A stretch of 24,659 nucleotides of DNA from JBBEAM01 sp040882845 (lineage in GTDB: Bacteria > Pseudomonadota > Alphaproteobacteria > Kiloniellales > DSM-21159), in NCBI GenBank assembly GCA_040882845.1, contig JBBEAM010000017.1:1-24659 (forward strand), given 5' to 3'. Both the position numbers and the translations under genes were made by a program. The notes under the pieces are model-generated. The model saw nothing but the letters and a program-made list of their open reading frames with translations, had not been told where the DNA came from and did not search any database. Positions 1-8,502 of this stretch are shown here, piece by piece. How positions within the stretch are numbered: position 1 is the first letter of the stretch; every line of letters starts with the position of its first letter.

Positions 1-184
1 GACGGACGTTCACCGGATTGAACTCGCGGTCCGGACCCTCGTCGTCCTGACTGACGACGCTCACGAAGTTCTGGTAGTAACCGCCAACCGACAGCGAAAT
101 CTGACCGTACTCTTGCGCCATGGCGGGGCCCGCAACCAGGCCCGCAGCCGCGAGCGCCGTCGTTCCCAAAAGAAGCTTCTTCAT
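1..184 (-). CDS. Porin-like outer membrane protein, N-terminal part (runs off the left edge)
   Basis: Reading the minus strand from an ATG at 184 gives a typical Sec signal peptide: MKKLLLG, then a run of Ala, Leu and Gly, ending in GPAMA before QEYG (cleavage expected near residue 23). The mature start, QISLSVGGYYQNFVS, has alternating hydrophobic and polar residues with aromatic positions, and is followed by an acidic stretch (QDDEGPDREFNPVN). This resembles the first beta strand and loop of the general porins of Rhodospirillales-like alphaproteobacteria, which would form a trimeric diffusion channel in the outer membrane. Only about 61 codons are in the window, so the barrel itself cannot be checked. 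A G-rich stretch (GGGGGATTTCA) precedes the ATG and could serve as a ribosome binding site. The secreted-protein call is firm; the porin call is an inference from the first mature strand. Confidence 0.65.
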   Translation of the reverse strand, partial: MKKLLLGTTALAAAGLVAGPAMAQEYGQISLSVGGYYQNFVSVVSQDDEGPDREFNPVNVR

Positions 185-385
185 TGAAATCCCCCATTTA
201 GCTCACATGAAGCGAACGATGCTCGCCGAATTTACGGACCCGGCGAAGCGCGCCGAATCTTGTGCCGTCATAATCCACAAGCGCCCCGCTCGGGGCAACT
301 CGTAAATTCAAGACTTGAAGTAGTTTACCCCGCTGCGTTGCGAATTTGCAACAGATGCGCCGTGCCGGGGTTGCCGTGCCGGGGT
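185..385. other. Intergenic region with short inverted repeats and a 14-bp tandem duplication
   Basis: About 200 bases separate the porin start from the 3' end of the oxygenase gene; both genes are on the minus strand. It contains a GC hairpin at 283-296 (GCCCC-GCTC-GGGGC), a perfect small inverted repeat at 307-319 (TTCAAG-A-CTTGAA), and two adjacent copies of GCCGTGCCGGGGTT at 359-386 that end inside the oxygenase stop codon. The hairpin could end oxygenase transcription, but no T-run follows it on either strand. The porin promoter should also lie here; I see no convincing -35/-10 pair. Confidence 0.4.
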
Positions 386-1018
386 TCAGGTTAAGGCGAA
401 GTCCTGGGCGCGCAGATTGAAGGCGATCGAGATGCGTTCGCCCGCGCCGTAAAACGGCAGCACGCCGTGGCGCAGCCAGCTCGGAAACAGCAGCAGCTGT
501 CCCGCTTCGGGCTGCAGCGTCCAGGTCGAAACCGAAGTTCCGGCGCCGAGCTCGTAGACTCCCACCGCCGGCCGCGGGTCGATGAATTCGATCGCGCCGT
601 TGGGCGAGATCTCCGGGTCGGGCGCGCCCAGCGCCACGTAGTAGACGCCCGACCAGTGGTTGTTGGCATGGGTATGGTGGCGGTTGTAGTGGCCGTGGCC
701 GTTGACATTGGCCCAGGCGCTGACCGCCAGGCGGCAGTTGAAGCGTCGGTGGCCGAGCTCCTTCTCCATCACTGCCCCGAAGGCCGCGTGGATCCGCTGC
801 CCGAGCTCCTGCATCTCCGGGTACGGCCAGGAGATCAGGTCGTGGCCGGACTGCCAGCCGCCGACGTTGCTGCGCGCCGCCGAAGCCGCCGCCGCCTTGC
901 GGTCCAGCACGATCTCGCGCAGCCGCGCGTTGAGCGCCTCGCTGTCCGGCCAGGTCCGCCGGTAGATCGCCGTGGGAAAGGCGAGGACGACGTCCTCGCC
1001 GCTGTCATGGAGCTGCAT
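386..1018 (-). CDS. Putative 2-oxoglutarate/Fe(II) oxygenase, TIGR02466 family
   Basis: This 210-residue protein fits the TIGR02466 / 2OG-Fe(II) oxygenase family (cupin-type double-stranded beta helix). The family signatures are present: HHTHANNHWSGVYYV near residues 114-128 supplies the proximal metal histidine region. IEFIDPR follows around residue 145. The C-terminal block QLLLFPSWLRHGVLPF with ERISIAFN supplies the distal histidine and the arginine expected to bind 2-oxoglutarate. It is predicted to be a cytoplasmic, iron-dependent hydroxylase; the substrate is unknown. The ATG at 1018 is preceded by CGGAAGA. The gene is divergent from a TPR-methyltransferase gene 125 bases away, so both may act on a common target, but the sequence does not show this. 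Length is normal for the family. Family assignment is confident, role is not. Confidence 0.8.
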   Translation of the reverse strand: MQLHDSGEDVVLAFPTAIYRRTWPDSEALNARLREIVLDRKAAAASAARSNVGGWQSGHDLISWPYPEMQELGQRIHAAFGAVMEKELGHRRFNCRLAVSAWANVNGHGHYNRHHTHANNHWSGVYYVALGAPDPEISPNGAIEFIDPRPAVGVYELGAGTSVSTWTLQPEAGQLLLFPSWLRHGVLPFYGAGERISIAFNLRAQDFALT

Positions 1019-1143
1019 GGTCTTCCGTCTCTGCGCCGCGCCGGTTAGTAAAGGAGTCCAGCGGTCGGCGCAGGGGGACTTTCAGCGCGCCGGCCGGGAG
1101 TGTCAACTCGCCCTCGTAGGGGCGCCAGCAGGACGAGGCGCGG

Positions 1144-2571
1144 ATGCCGGGCTCCGGAGACGACCAGCGCAGGATTCTCGAGGCCGGTCTGGCGCGCCAC
1201 CGCGCCGGCGACTGGCCCGGCGCCGAGACGCATTACCGCGCGGCCCTGGCGCGCTTCCCCGGCCTGGCCGACGCGCGCCACCTGCTCGGCCTCGCCCTGG
1301 CGCAGCAGGGCCGCGCCGCCGAGGGTCTGGCCGAGATCGAGGCCGCCATCGCCGCCGACCCGGCGGCGGCCGCCTACCGCGGCAACCTCGCCAAGCTGCT
1401 GGCCCGCCTGGGCCGCACGGCCGAGGCCGAGACCAGCTATCGCGCGGTGCTGGCGCGCCAGCCCGACGACGCCGACGCGCTCTATAACCTGGCCGAGCTG
1501 CTGGCCCAGCAGCGGCGTTTTCCCGAGGCCATCGCCTGCTTGCGGCGGCTGCACGCGCAGCTGCCGGACGAGCCTGCCGTCGCCAATGCCCTGGCCGCCA
1601 GCCTGGTGCGCGACGGCCGGCCCGACGCGGCGCTGCCGCTGCTCGAAGCGGTGACCGCGCGGCAGCCCGACTTCGCCGAGGCGCAGCACAACCGGGCGAC
1701 GGCGCTCGCCGATCTCGGCCGCATCGCCGAGTCCGAAGCCGCCGCCGGCGAGGCGATCCGGGCCAACCCTGGTCTCTCCGGCGCGCAGTGGCACCTCGGC
1801 CTCTGCCGCTACGACGCCGGCGACCTGACGGGCGCCGCCGCGGCCTTCCGCCGGGCCGCCGCCGGCCAGCCGGCCTTTCCCCTGGCCGCGGTCTATCTGG
1901 AGATCGCCGAGGCGCCGGCTGGGACGCCGGCTGGGACGCCGGAGGCCGGCGAGGATATCGGCGCGCTGCGCGAGGCCTGGAACTACCGCCAGCAGGCCGG
2001 CGATCCCGGGCTTCCGGCTTTCGGCTTCAAGGCCAGCCACCTGCGCCACGCGCTCGCGGCCTGCCGTCTCTCCGGCCTCTATCTGGAGTTCGGCGTCTAT
2101 ACCGGCCGCTCGATCACGGTGATCGCCGAGACGCTGAGGGAGTCCCTGGGCAACGAGATCCCGGTGCACGGGTTCGATTCCTTCGAAGGCCTGCCCGAGG
2201 ACTGGATCGAAGGCGAGGACAAGGGCGCCTACAACGCCGGGGGCAAGCTGCCTGAGGTGCCGGACAACGTCTGGCTGCACCCCGGATGGTTCGACGACAG
2301 CCTGCCGGTGTTCCTGCGCCAGCAGAAGGCGCGGGTCGCCTTCGCCAATATCGACTGCGACATCTACTCCTCGACACGCAGCGTCCTCGAGCAGCTCGCC
2401 GGACGGCTGGAGCCGGGCAGCGTTTTGGTGTTCGACGAGTACTTCGCCTATCCCGGCTGGCGCGACCACGAGTTCAAGGCCTTCCAGGAATTCGCCGCGG
2501 CGCGCGGCCTCGGATACGAATACCTGGCGCTCTCGCCCTTCACCCGCCAGGCGACGCTGCGCCTGACATGA
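1144..2571 (+). CDS. TPR repeat protein fused to a TylF-like SAM-dependent methyltransferase
   Basis: This 475-residue protein has two parts. Residues about 10-245 are a run of about seven tetratricopeptide repeats, rich in Ala and Leu, with the usual G-A and P positions (for example GDWPGAETHYRAALARFPG). After a short PAGTPAGTPEAGED linker, residues about 270-475 form a class I methyltransferase related to the macrocin O-methyltransferase (TylF/MycF) family. LEFGVYTGRS near 313-323 is the SAM-binding loop, FDSFEGLPEDW near 343 is the next motif, and NIDCDIYSST near 402 with VFDEY near 429 provides acidic residues matching the metal-binding aspartates of TylF enzymes. The linker comes from a 12-bp tandem repeat (1914-1942). 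The ATG is supported by GAGG at 1135-1138, five bases upstream. The TPR part probably recruits a protein or complex; the methyl acceptor, possibly a sugar hydroxyl, is unknown. Confidence 0.8.
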   Translation: MPGSGDDQRRILEAGLARHRAGDWPGAETHYRAALARFPGLADARHLLGLALAQQGRAAEGLAEIEAAIAADPAAAAYRGNLAKLLARLGRTAEAETSYRAVLARQPDDADALYNLAELLAQQRRFPEAIACLRRLHAQLPDEPAVANALAASLVRDGRPDAALPLLEAVTARQPDFAEAQHNRATALADLGRIAESEAAAGEAIRANPGLSGAQWHLGLCRYDAGDLTGAAAAFRRAAAGQPAFPLAAVYLEIAEAPAGTPAGTPEAGEDIGALREAWNYRQQAGDPGLPAFGFKASHLRHALAACRLSGLYLEFGVYTGRSITVIAETLRESLGNEIPVHGFDSFEGLPEDWIEGEDKGAYNAGGKLPEVPDNVWLHPGWFDDSLPVFLRQQKARVAFANIDCDIYSSTRSVLEQLAGRLEPGSVLVFDEYFAYPGWRDHEFKAFQEFAAARGLGYEYLALSPFTRQATLRLT

Positions 2572-2682
2572 CCCGGCGCGGCGCTCAGAAAAGATTTGGA
2601 TCGCGGCGCCCTCACGGGCTATCTTCCGCGCGAGTCGGCCGGTGCGATGCGCCGGGCGCGGAATCAGTCTATCTATGAGGCG

Positions 2683-3255
2683 ATGCGGACGATGATACGG
2701 GCGAGCGACAAGACCTCCTCGAAAAGCTGGCTGCGCGGGATCCTCGCGACGGCGGCGCTTTCCGCCTTGCTGGTTGCCTGCGGCGGCAATTCCTCCGACG
2801 AGGTCTACCCCGACGACGACAATCGCGGCCCCGGCACCACTTCCTACGATAACAATCAGGTGGGCATCTTCGGACCCGACGGTCTGGCCATCTTCGGCGG
2901 ACCGGACACGCCGCAGGGCCAGGGCGGCCCCGGCATCGGCGTCAACGCCTATCTCTGGCGCGCCTCGCTCGACACCATCTCCTTCATGCCGCTGTCCTCG
3001 GCCGACCCCTTCGGCGGGGTGATCATCACCGACTGGTACTCGCCGCCGGAGTCGCCGAACGAGCGCTTCAAGATCAACGTCCGCATCCTGGGCCGCGATC
3101 TGCGCGCCGACGGCGTGCAGGCTTCGGTCTTCCGCCAGCGTCTCAACGACGCGGGAAGCTGGGTCGACGAACGGGTTGCCGACAACACCGCGATCGATCT
3201 CGAGGACGCCATCCTCACGCGGGCCCGCCAGCTCCGCATCGCATCGATCCAGTAA
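2683..3255 (+). CDS. DUF3576 family lipoprotein
   Basis: The product has a basic N-terminus, a hydrophobic segment and a lipobox (LLVAC, Cys about residue 33 from the chosen start), followed by GGNSSDE. It should be a lipoprotein anchored in the envelope. The body, with VGIFGPDGLAIFGG, GIGVNAYLWRASLDT and FGGVIITDWYSPPESPNERFK, matches the alphaproteobacterial DUF3576 family, which is commonly found just upstream of leuS; its function is not known. Possible starts are ATG at 2647, 2683 and 2692. GAGG at 2677-2680 sits 2 bases before the 2683 ATG and 11 before the 2692 ATG, so neither spacing is ideal and the choice is uncertain. It lies 84 bases before leuS on the same strand, and may be cotranscribed with it. 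Confidence 0.8.
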   Translation: MRTMIRASDKTSSKSWLRGILATAALSALLVACGGNSSDEVYPDDDNRGPGTTSYDNNQVGIFGPDGLAIFGGPDTPQGQGGPGIGVNAYLWRASLDTISFMPLSSADPFGGVIITDWYSPPESPNERFKINVRILGRDLRADGVQASVFRQRLNDAGSWVDERVADNTAIDLEDAILTRARQLRIASIQ

Positions 3256-3339
3256 CGGCCGCCCCATTTCCTTTTCTGACGCCGCGGCGGACCCCCGGCA
3301 GCGCGCCAGGACCGGGAGTCGCCCGGGAGTGATCCCCGC

Positions 3340-5994
3340 ATGACGCGCTACAATCCGAAGCAAACCGAAGCCAAGTGGCAGGCCGCCTGGGAGGCGGCCG
3401 ACTGCTTCCGCGCGAGCGAGGACCCGGCGCGCGAGAAATACTACGTGCTGGAGATGTTCCCCTATCCCTCCGGCCGCATCCACATGGGGCATGTGCGCAA
3501 CTACACCATGGGCGACGTGGTCGCCCGCTACAAGCGGGCGCGCGGCTTCAACGTGCTGCATCCCATGGGCTGGGATGCCTTCGGCCTGCCGGCGGAAAAC
3601 GCGGCGATGGAACGCGGCGTGCATCCGCGCGATTGGACCTTCGCCAACATCGCGGCGATGCGCGGACAGCTTAAATCCATGGGCCTGTCGATCGACTGGT
3701 CGCGCGAGATCGCGACCTGCCATCCCGGCTACTACAAGCATCAGCAGAAGATCTTCCTCGACTTCCTCGAGGCCGGGCTGATCGAGCGCAAGGAATCCTG
3801 GGTCAACTGGGACCCGGTGGACCATACCGTGCTGGCCAACGAGCAGGTGATCGACGGCAAGGGCTGGCGCAGCGGCGCGCCGGTCGAGCGGCGCAGGCTG
3901 GCGCAGTGGTTCCTCAAGATCACCGATTACGCCCAGGAACTGCTTGAGGCGATCGACGATCTTGAGCGCTGGCCGGACAAGGTGCGGCTGATGCAGCGCA
4001 ACTGGATCGGCCGCTCGCGCGGCGCGCATCTGAGTTTCCCGCTGGAGGGACGCGGCGACGCGCTCAAGGTCTTCACCACCCGCCCCGACACCCTCGACGG
4101 CGCTTCCTTCCTGGCGCTCTCGCCGCACCATCCGCTGACCGCGGAGCTGGCGGCAAGCGACGAAAATCTCGCCGCCTTCGTCGCCGAGTGCGACCGTCTG
4201 GGCACCAGCGAGGAAGCGATCGAGACCGCCGAGAAGAAAGGCTACGACACCGGACTCGACGGGCTGCACCCCCTCGACCCTGCATGGAAGCTGCCGGTCT
4301 ATGTCGCCAACTTCGTGCTGATGGACTACGGCACCGGCGCGATCTTCGGCGTGCCCTCGGGCGACCAGCGCGACCTCGACTTCGCGCGCAAGTACGGCCT
4401 GCCGGTGATCGAGACCTACCGGCCGAAGGACGCGCGCGACGCCACTGCCGCGGAGATTGCGCAGCATGCCGCCGCCTTCGCCGAAAACCCGGTGCAGCAG
4501 ATCGGCGGCGAAACCGTCTTCCACATCTCCGAGACCGCTTTCGTCGACAAGTCGGACCAGGAGCCGGTGCGCTACACCAACGCGCGCTTCCTGGACCAGG
4601 AGGTGCTGCCGCCGGCCGCCGCGATCGAGCAGACCATCGACTATCTCGAGGCCAGGGGCCTGGGGAGCGGTCACGTCCAGTACCGGCTGCGCGACTGGGG
4701 CGTCTCGCGGCAGCGCTACTGGGGGGCGCCGATTCCGGTGGTCCACTGTGCGGCCTGCGGCCCGGTGCCGGTGCCGGCCGAGCAGCTGCCGGTCGAGCTG
4801 CCCGCCGAGGCCGACTTCTCCCAGCCCGGCAATCCGCTGGAGCGCAATGACGCCTGGCGCGCCGTGCCCTGCCCGCGCTGCGGCGCGGCGGCACAGCGCG
4901 ACAGCGACACCATGGACACCTTCGTCGATTCCTCCTGGTATTTCGCGCGCTTCACGGCGCCGCGCGACGCCGCGCCGCTGCAGCCCGCAGCGGCCGACTA
5001 CTGGCTGCCGGTGGACCAGTACATCGGCGGCATCGAGCACGCCATCCTGCACCTGCTCTATTCGCGCTTCTTCACCCGCGGCCTGCGCAAGTGCGGCTAC
5101 GTCACGCTCGATGAGCCCTTCGCCGGGCTGTTCACCCAGGGGATGATCTGCCACGAGACCTACAAGGACGCCGGCGGCGGCTGGCTGAGCCCCGAGGAGG
5201 TGATCAAGAACGCCGACGGCAGCGTCGTCACCCGCGACGGCCAGCCGGTCGACGTCGGCCGGGTCGAGAAGATGAGCAAGTCGAAGCGCAACACCATCGA
5301 CCCCGAAAACATCATCGCCACCTACGGCGCCGACACCGCGCGCTGGTTCATGCTGTCGGACTCGCCGCCCGACCGCGAGATGGAGTGGACCGATGCCGGG
5401 GTCGAGGGCGCCTGGCGCTTCCTGCAGCGTCTGTGGCGCCTCAGCGAGGAGTCCGCGGCGCTACTGCCCGTGCCGGGCGCTGCGCGCCCGGACAGCTTTC
5501 CCGAGGCGGCGGCGGAGATCCGCCGCGCCGCCCACAAGACCGTGCAAGCGGTCACCGAAGACATCGAGCGGTTCCGTTTCAACCGCGCCGTCGCACGGCT
5601 CTATGAGCTTTCCAACACCCTCGGGAGCTTCAAGCCGCGGGACGACGCCGGGGCCTGGGCGCTGCGCGAGGCGATGGAGATTCTCGCCCGCCTGGTCGGC
5701 CCGATGATGCCGCATCTCGCCGAAGAGATGTGGCGCAGCCTGGGACACGAAGATATGCTGGTTGCGCAGGCATGGCCGGAAGCCGAGACGGAGTTGGTCC
5801 GTGAGGATCGGGTCACCGTCGCGGTGCAGGTCAACGGCAAGCTGCGGGCGACCCTGGAGCTGCCGCGCGACTGCGAAGAACAGACCGCCCGCGACTCGGC
5901 GCTCGCCGACGAGGCCGTGCAGCGGGCGCTGGCGGAAAAGGAGATCCGCAAGGTGATCGTGGTTCCCAACCGGGTGGTCAACATTGTCGCCTAG
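3340..5994 (+). CDS. leuS: Leucyl-tRNA synthetase
   Basis: This 884-residue class Ia synthetase attaches leucine to tRNA-Leu in the cytoplasm. The HIGH-type motif is HMGH at residues 48-51, within FPYPSGRIHMGHVRNY, and KMSKS is at 644-648. The CP1 editing domain is present: TTRPDTLDGAS near 245-255 is the threonine-rich region, and GTGAIFGVPSGDQRDLDF keeps the aspartate needed for hydrolysis of mischarged tRNA. A zinc-type pair of Cys knuckles (CAAC and CPRC) precedes DTMDTFVDSSWYF. DWGVSRQRYWG and the C-terminal VQVNGKLRATLELP are also diagnostic. Length is normal. The ATG at 3340 has CGGGAG upstream, with somewhat long spacing. lptE begins inside the last codons of leuS, so the two are probably translationally coupled. 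Confidence 0.98.
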   Translation: MTRYNPKQTEAKWQAAWEAADCFRASEDPAREKYYVLEMFPYPSGRIHMGHVRNYTMGDVVARYKRARGFNVLHPMGWDAFGLPAENAAMERGVHPRDWTFANIAAMRGQLKSMGLSIDWSREIATCHPGYYKHQQKIFLDFLEAGLIERKESWVNWDPVDHTVLANEQVIDGKGWRSGAPVERRRLAQWFLKITDYAQELLEAIDDLERWPDKVRLMQRNWIGRSRGAHLSFPLEGRGDALKVFTTRPDTLDGASFLALSPHHPLTAELAASDENLAAFVAECDRLGTSEEAIETAEKKGYDTGLDGLHPLDPAWKLPVYVANFVLMDYGTGAIFGVPSGDQRDLDFARKYGLPVIETYRPKDARDATAAEIAQHAAAFAENPVQQIGGETVFHISETAFVDKSDQEPVRYTNARFLDQEVLPPAAAIEQTIDYLEARGLGSGHVQYRLRDWGVSRQRYWGAPIPVVHCAACGPVPVPAEQLPVELPAEADFSQPGNPLERNDAWRAVPCPRCGAAAQRDSDTMDTFVDSSWYFARFTAPRDAAPLQPAAADYWLPVDQYIGGIEHAILHLLYSRFFTRGLRKCGYVTLDEPFAGLFTQGMICHETYKDAGGGWLSPEEVIKNADGSVVTRDGQPVDVGRVEKMSKSKRNTIDPENIIATYGADTARWFMLSDSPPDREMEWTDAGVEGAWRFLQRLWRLSEESAALLPVPGAARPDSFPEAAAEIRRAAHKTVQAVTEDIERFRFNRAVARLYELSNTLGSFKPRDDAGAWALREAMEILARLVGPMMPHLAEEMWRSLGHEDMLVAQAWPEAETELVREDRVTVAVQVNGKLRATLELPRDCEEQTARDSALADEAVQRALAEKEIRKVIVVPNRVVNIVA

Positions 5995-6577
5995 GCCGAC
6001 AGCCCCGCGGAGCCTGCCGCGCGTCCTGGCGTTGTGCCTGGTGCTGCCATTGTTCCTGGCCGGATGCAATTTCCAGCCGCTCTATGCCGAGAATCCGGGC
6101 AACAGCAACTGGGCGGCGACGGACTATCTGGCGCAGGTGCAGATCCTACCGCTGGAGGACCGCACCGGGCAGATCATGCACAATCTGCTGCGCGACCGAC
6201 TGAACCCCAAGGGTCAGCCGGGCGATCCCGGCTATTTCCTGATGGTGTTCATTCAGGAACGGACCGAGGACCTGGCGATTCGCCGCGACGAGACAGCGAC
6301 CCGGGCCAATCTGCGGGTGACCGGCGAGTTCCGCCTGCTCAACCAGGACCGCAGCCAGGTTCTGTTCCGCAGCCAGGCGGTTTCCTTCAACAGCTACAAC
6401 ATCCTGGATTCCGAGCTTTCGACGATGACTGCCAAGCAAAGCGCGCGGGAGGCCTCGCTGCGCGAGCTCGCCGACAGCATCCAGGTCCAGCTCGCCGCCT
6501 TCTTCACCCGCGAGACCCAGAGCGGGCGCAGCGGCGTGCTCGAGGCCGCCGCAGCGCGCCTTCCCAGCCAGCCATGA
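5984..6577 (+). CDS. lptE: LPS-assembly lipoprotein LptE
   Basis: This 197-residue lipoprotein has a signal peptide with arginines (PRPTAPRSLPR), a hydrophobic core, and the lipobox LAGC with Cys at residue 28, followed by NFQPLYAENP. That F(Q/R)PLY motif right after the lipobox is typical of alphaproteobacterial LptE, which plugs the LptD barrel and helps insert lipopolysaccharide into the outer membrane. The leuS-lptE-holA order is a conserved neighbourhood. The only start that includes the whole signal peptide is a TTG at 5984, which lies inside leuS (11-base overlap); there is no ATG or GTG before the lipobox. The stop overlaps the holA ATG (ATGA at 6574-6577). Sequence conservation in this family is low, so the call rests on the lipobox, FQPLY, size and context. 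Confidence 0.88.
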   Translation: MSPRPTAPRSLPRVLALCLVLPLFLAGCNFQPLYAENPGNSNWAATDYLAQVQILPLEDRTGQIMHNLLRDRLNPKGQPGDPGYFLMVFIQERTEDLAIRRDETATRANLRVTGEFRLLNQDRSQVLFRSQAVSFNSYNILDSELSTMTAKQSAREASLRELADSIQVQLAAFFTRETQSGRSGVLEAAAARLPSQP

Positions 6578-7608
6578 AGATTCCGCCGGCCCGGGCCGAT
6601 GCCTTCAGCAAGGCGCCGGACCCTGCGCTGCGCGCCATCCTTTTCTACGGCCCCGACGGCGGCCTGGTGCGCGAACGCGCCAAGCAGGCGCTCCTTGCCC
6701 TGGCGGAGGACCCGAACGATCCCTTTTCCGTGGCCAGCCTGGCGGCCGGCGAGCTCGCCGAGGACGGCGCCCGGCTGAACGACGAGGCCGCCGCCATCTC
6801 CTTCACCGGCGCGCGCCGCGTGCTGCGGGTTTCAGACGCAGCGGATTCCCTGGCCGGGGTGTTCGGCGATTTCCTCGAGGGCGCGCCCGGCGATGCGGTG
6901 GTCCTGATCGAAGCCGGGGACCTGCCGGCCCGCGCCAAGCTGCGCAAGCTGTTCGAGGGCGCCGGCAATGCCGCCGCCGTGGCCTGTTACCGCGACGAGG
7001 GCCGCGACCTGGCAGGCACCATCCGCAGCCATATCTCGCAAGCCGGACTGCGGATCTCCGACGATGCGCTTGCCCTGCTCACCGGACAGCTTGGCGGCGA
7101 CCGGATGCTGACCCGCCGCGAGCTGGAGAAGCTGGTGCTCTACAAGGGCGCGGAGCAAAGCGAGATCGGCCTGGAAGACGTACGCGCCTGCATTGGCGAC
7201 TCCGCCGCCTTGAGCACCTCGGACCTCGCCTTGGCCGTGGCCGACGGGGATCTGCGCCAGGTCGAGCGTACGCTTGGCCGCTGCCTGCAGGAGGGCGTCA
7301 ACCCGGTCGGCGTGCTGCGCGCCGTCGCCAATCACTTTCAGCGGCTGCATCTGGTGGTCGCCAGCGGCAACCCGGACCTTGCGATCAAGGCCCTGCGGCC
7401 CCCGGTCTTCTGGAAGCTGGCCGAGCGCTTCAAGGCCCAGGCCAGGAACTGGAGCCGCCCCGCCCTGGCCGAGGCCCTTTCCGTCCTGCTGGAGACCGAG
7501 GCCGCCTGCAAGCAGACCGGCGCGCCGGCGGCGACGCTCTGCGACCGCGCCCTGCTGCGCATCGCCGTGCGTGCCGGCCGTCGCGCCGGCAACAGGCGTA
7601 CGGCCTAG
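6574..7608 (+). CDS. holA: DNA polymerase III subunit delta
   Basis: This 344-residue protein is the delta subunit of the clamp loader, which opens the beta clamp during replication. Diagnostic segments are ILFYGPDGGLVRERA (residues about 22-36, the degenerate nucleotide-binding region), DAVVLIEAGDLPARAKLRKLFE, and AVACYRDEGRDLAGTIR. The helical C-terminal domain includes GGDRMLTRRELEKLVLY and GVNPVGVLRAVANHFQRLH. It starts at an ATG that overlaps the lptE stop by four bases, so it is probably coupled to it. At its 3' end, the TAG at 7606-7608 interlocks with the parB TAG on the other strand at 7605-7607, leaving no room for a terminator between the convergent genes. Confidence 0.95.
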   Translation: MKIPPARADAFSKAPDPALRAILFYGPDGGLVRERAKQALLALAEDPNDPFSVASLAAGELAEDGARLNDEAAAISFTGARRVLRVSDAADSLAGVFGDFLEGAPGDAVVLIEAGDLPARAKLRKLFEGAGNAAAVACYRDEGRDLAGTIRSHISQAGLRISDDALALLTGQLGGDRMLTRRELEKLVLYKGAEQSEIGLEDVRACIGDSAALSTSDLALAVADGDLRQVERTLGRCLQEGVNPVGVLRAVANHFQRLHLVVASGNPDLAIKALRPPVFWKLAERFKAQARNWSRPALAEALSVLLETEAACKQTGAPAATLCDRALLRIAVRAGRRAGNRRTA

Positions 7609-8486
7609 CTTTCTCCGTTGAGTTTTTCGAGCAGCGAGTCGAGCTGCTCCAGGCTGCTGTACTGGATGGTCAGCTTGCCGCGTTCGCCTCTGCCCTCGAT
7701 CGAGACCTTGAGGCCGAGGCTCTCCGAAAGGCTTTCCTCCAGGCGCAGGGTATCGGGATCCTTGGCCCCGCCGGCCGGCTGGCTCCGCGCCCGCCGCGGC
7801 TTTCCCGACTGGGCCAGCGCCTCGGCCTGGCGCACGTTCAATCCCTTGGCCACGATCTCCCTTGCCAGAGCGGCGGGGTCGTCGCTCGACAGCAGGGTGC
7901 GCGCGTGGCCCGCCGAGAGCCTGCCCTCGGAGATCATCTCCTTGACCTCCCCCGGCAGGCTGAGCAGGCGGAGGGTATTGGCGACGTGGCTGCGGCTCTT
8001 GCCGATCAGCCGCGCAACATCCTCCTGGGTGTGGCCGAAATCGCGTAGCAGCCGCTGGTAGCCCTCGGCCTCTTCCACAGGGTCGAGATCCTGGCGCTGT
8101 ACGTTTTCGACGATGGCGACTTCCAGCGCCTCGCTGTCGGACAGCGCCCGCAGCACCACCGGCACCTCGTGCAGCCGCGCCCTCTGCGCAGCCCGCCAGC
8201 GGCGCTCGCCCGCTACGATTTCATACTCGCCCGGCTTCTCGTCATGGTTGCGGACGAGAATTGGCTGGATCACGCCCTGCTGGCGGATCGAATCCGCCAG
8301 GGAATCCAAGGCATCGGAGTCGAACCGCAGCCGTGGCTGCACCCGGCTGGGATGCAGCTTCTCGATCGGCACCTGGCGATCGGCGCGAACGGAAGCCTGT
8401 GAAGATTGCGTCTGGGTTGAACTTTCCTCTTCGCCCAGCAGCGACGCCAGTCCCCGGCCCAGACCGCGCTTTTTCGCTTGTGTCAT
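7605..8486 (-). CDS. parB: Chromosome partitioning protein ParB
   Basis: This 293-residue protein is a centromere-binding CTPase that loads at parS, spreads on DNA and works with ParA to segregate the replicated origin. It starts MTQAKKRGLGRGLASLLGEE, the usual ParA-interacting N-terminus. Next come VPIEKLHPSRVQPRLRFD and IVAGERRWRAAQRA, the CTP-binding motif. ENVQRQDLDPVEEAEGY and a helix-turn-helix (TQEDVARLIGKSRSHVANTLRL) follow, and the C-terminal dimerisation region ends IQYSSLEQLDSLLEKLN. The ATG has GGAG seven bases upstream and lies 16 bases after the parA stop. Two perfect parS targets lie at 9912-9927 and 11900-11915, upstream in the same gene cluster. Confidence 0.97.
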   Translation of the reverse strand: MTQAKKRGLGRGLASLLGEEESSTQTQSSQASVRADRQVPIEKLHPSRVQPRLRFDSDALDSLADSIRQQGVIQPILVRNHDEKPGEYEIVAGERRWRAAQRARLHEVPVVLRALSDSEALEVAIVENVQRQDLDPVEEAEGYQRLLRDFGHTQEDVARLIGKSRSHVANTLRLLSLPGEVKEMISEGRLSAGHARTLLSSDDPAALAREIVAKGLNVRQAEALAQSGKPRRARSQPAGGAKDPDTLRLEESLSESLGLKVSIEGRGERGKLTIQYSSLEQLDSLLEKLNGES

Positions 8487-8502
8487 GCTTCCACTCCCGC
8501 GC

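Noticed and set aside
268..277. DnaA-box-like TAATCCACA
   Set aside because: It differs from TTATCCACA by one base and stands alone, with no cluster or A+T-rich unwinding region that would suggest an origin.
283..296. Intrinsic terminator for the oxygenase gene
   Set aside because: The stem is only about five G-C pairs and no T-run follows on the minus strand; recorded as part of the intergenic entry only.
1045..5154. Open frame of 1369 codons on the minus strand
   Set aside because: It lies antisense to leuS, the DUF3576 gene and the TPR-methyltransferase. Its composition (Arg, Gly, Ala, Val, Gln) is that of a reverse frame of GC-rich genes, and no domain is recognisable.
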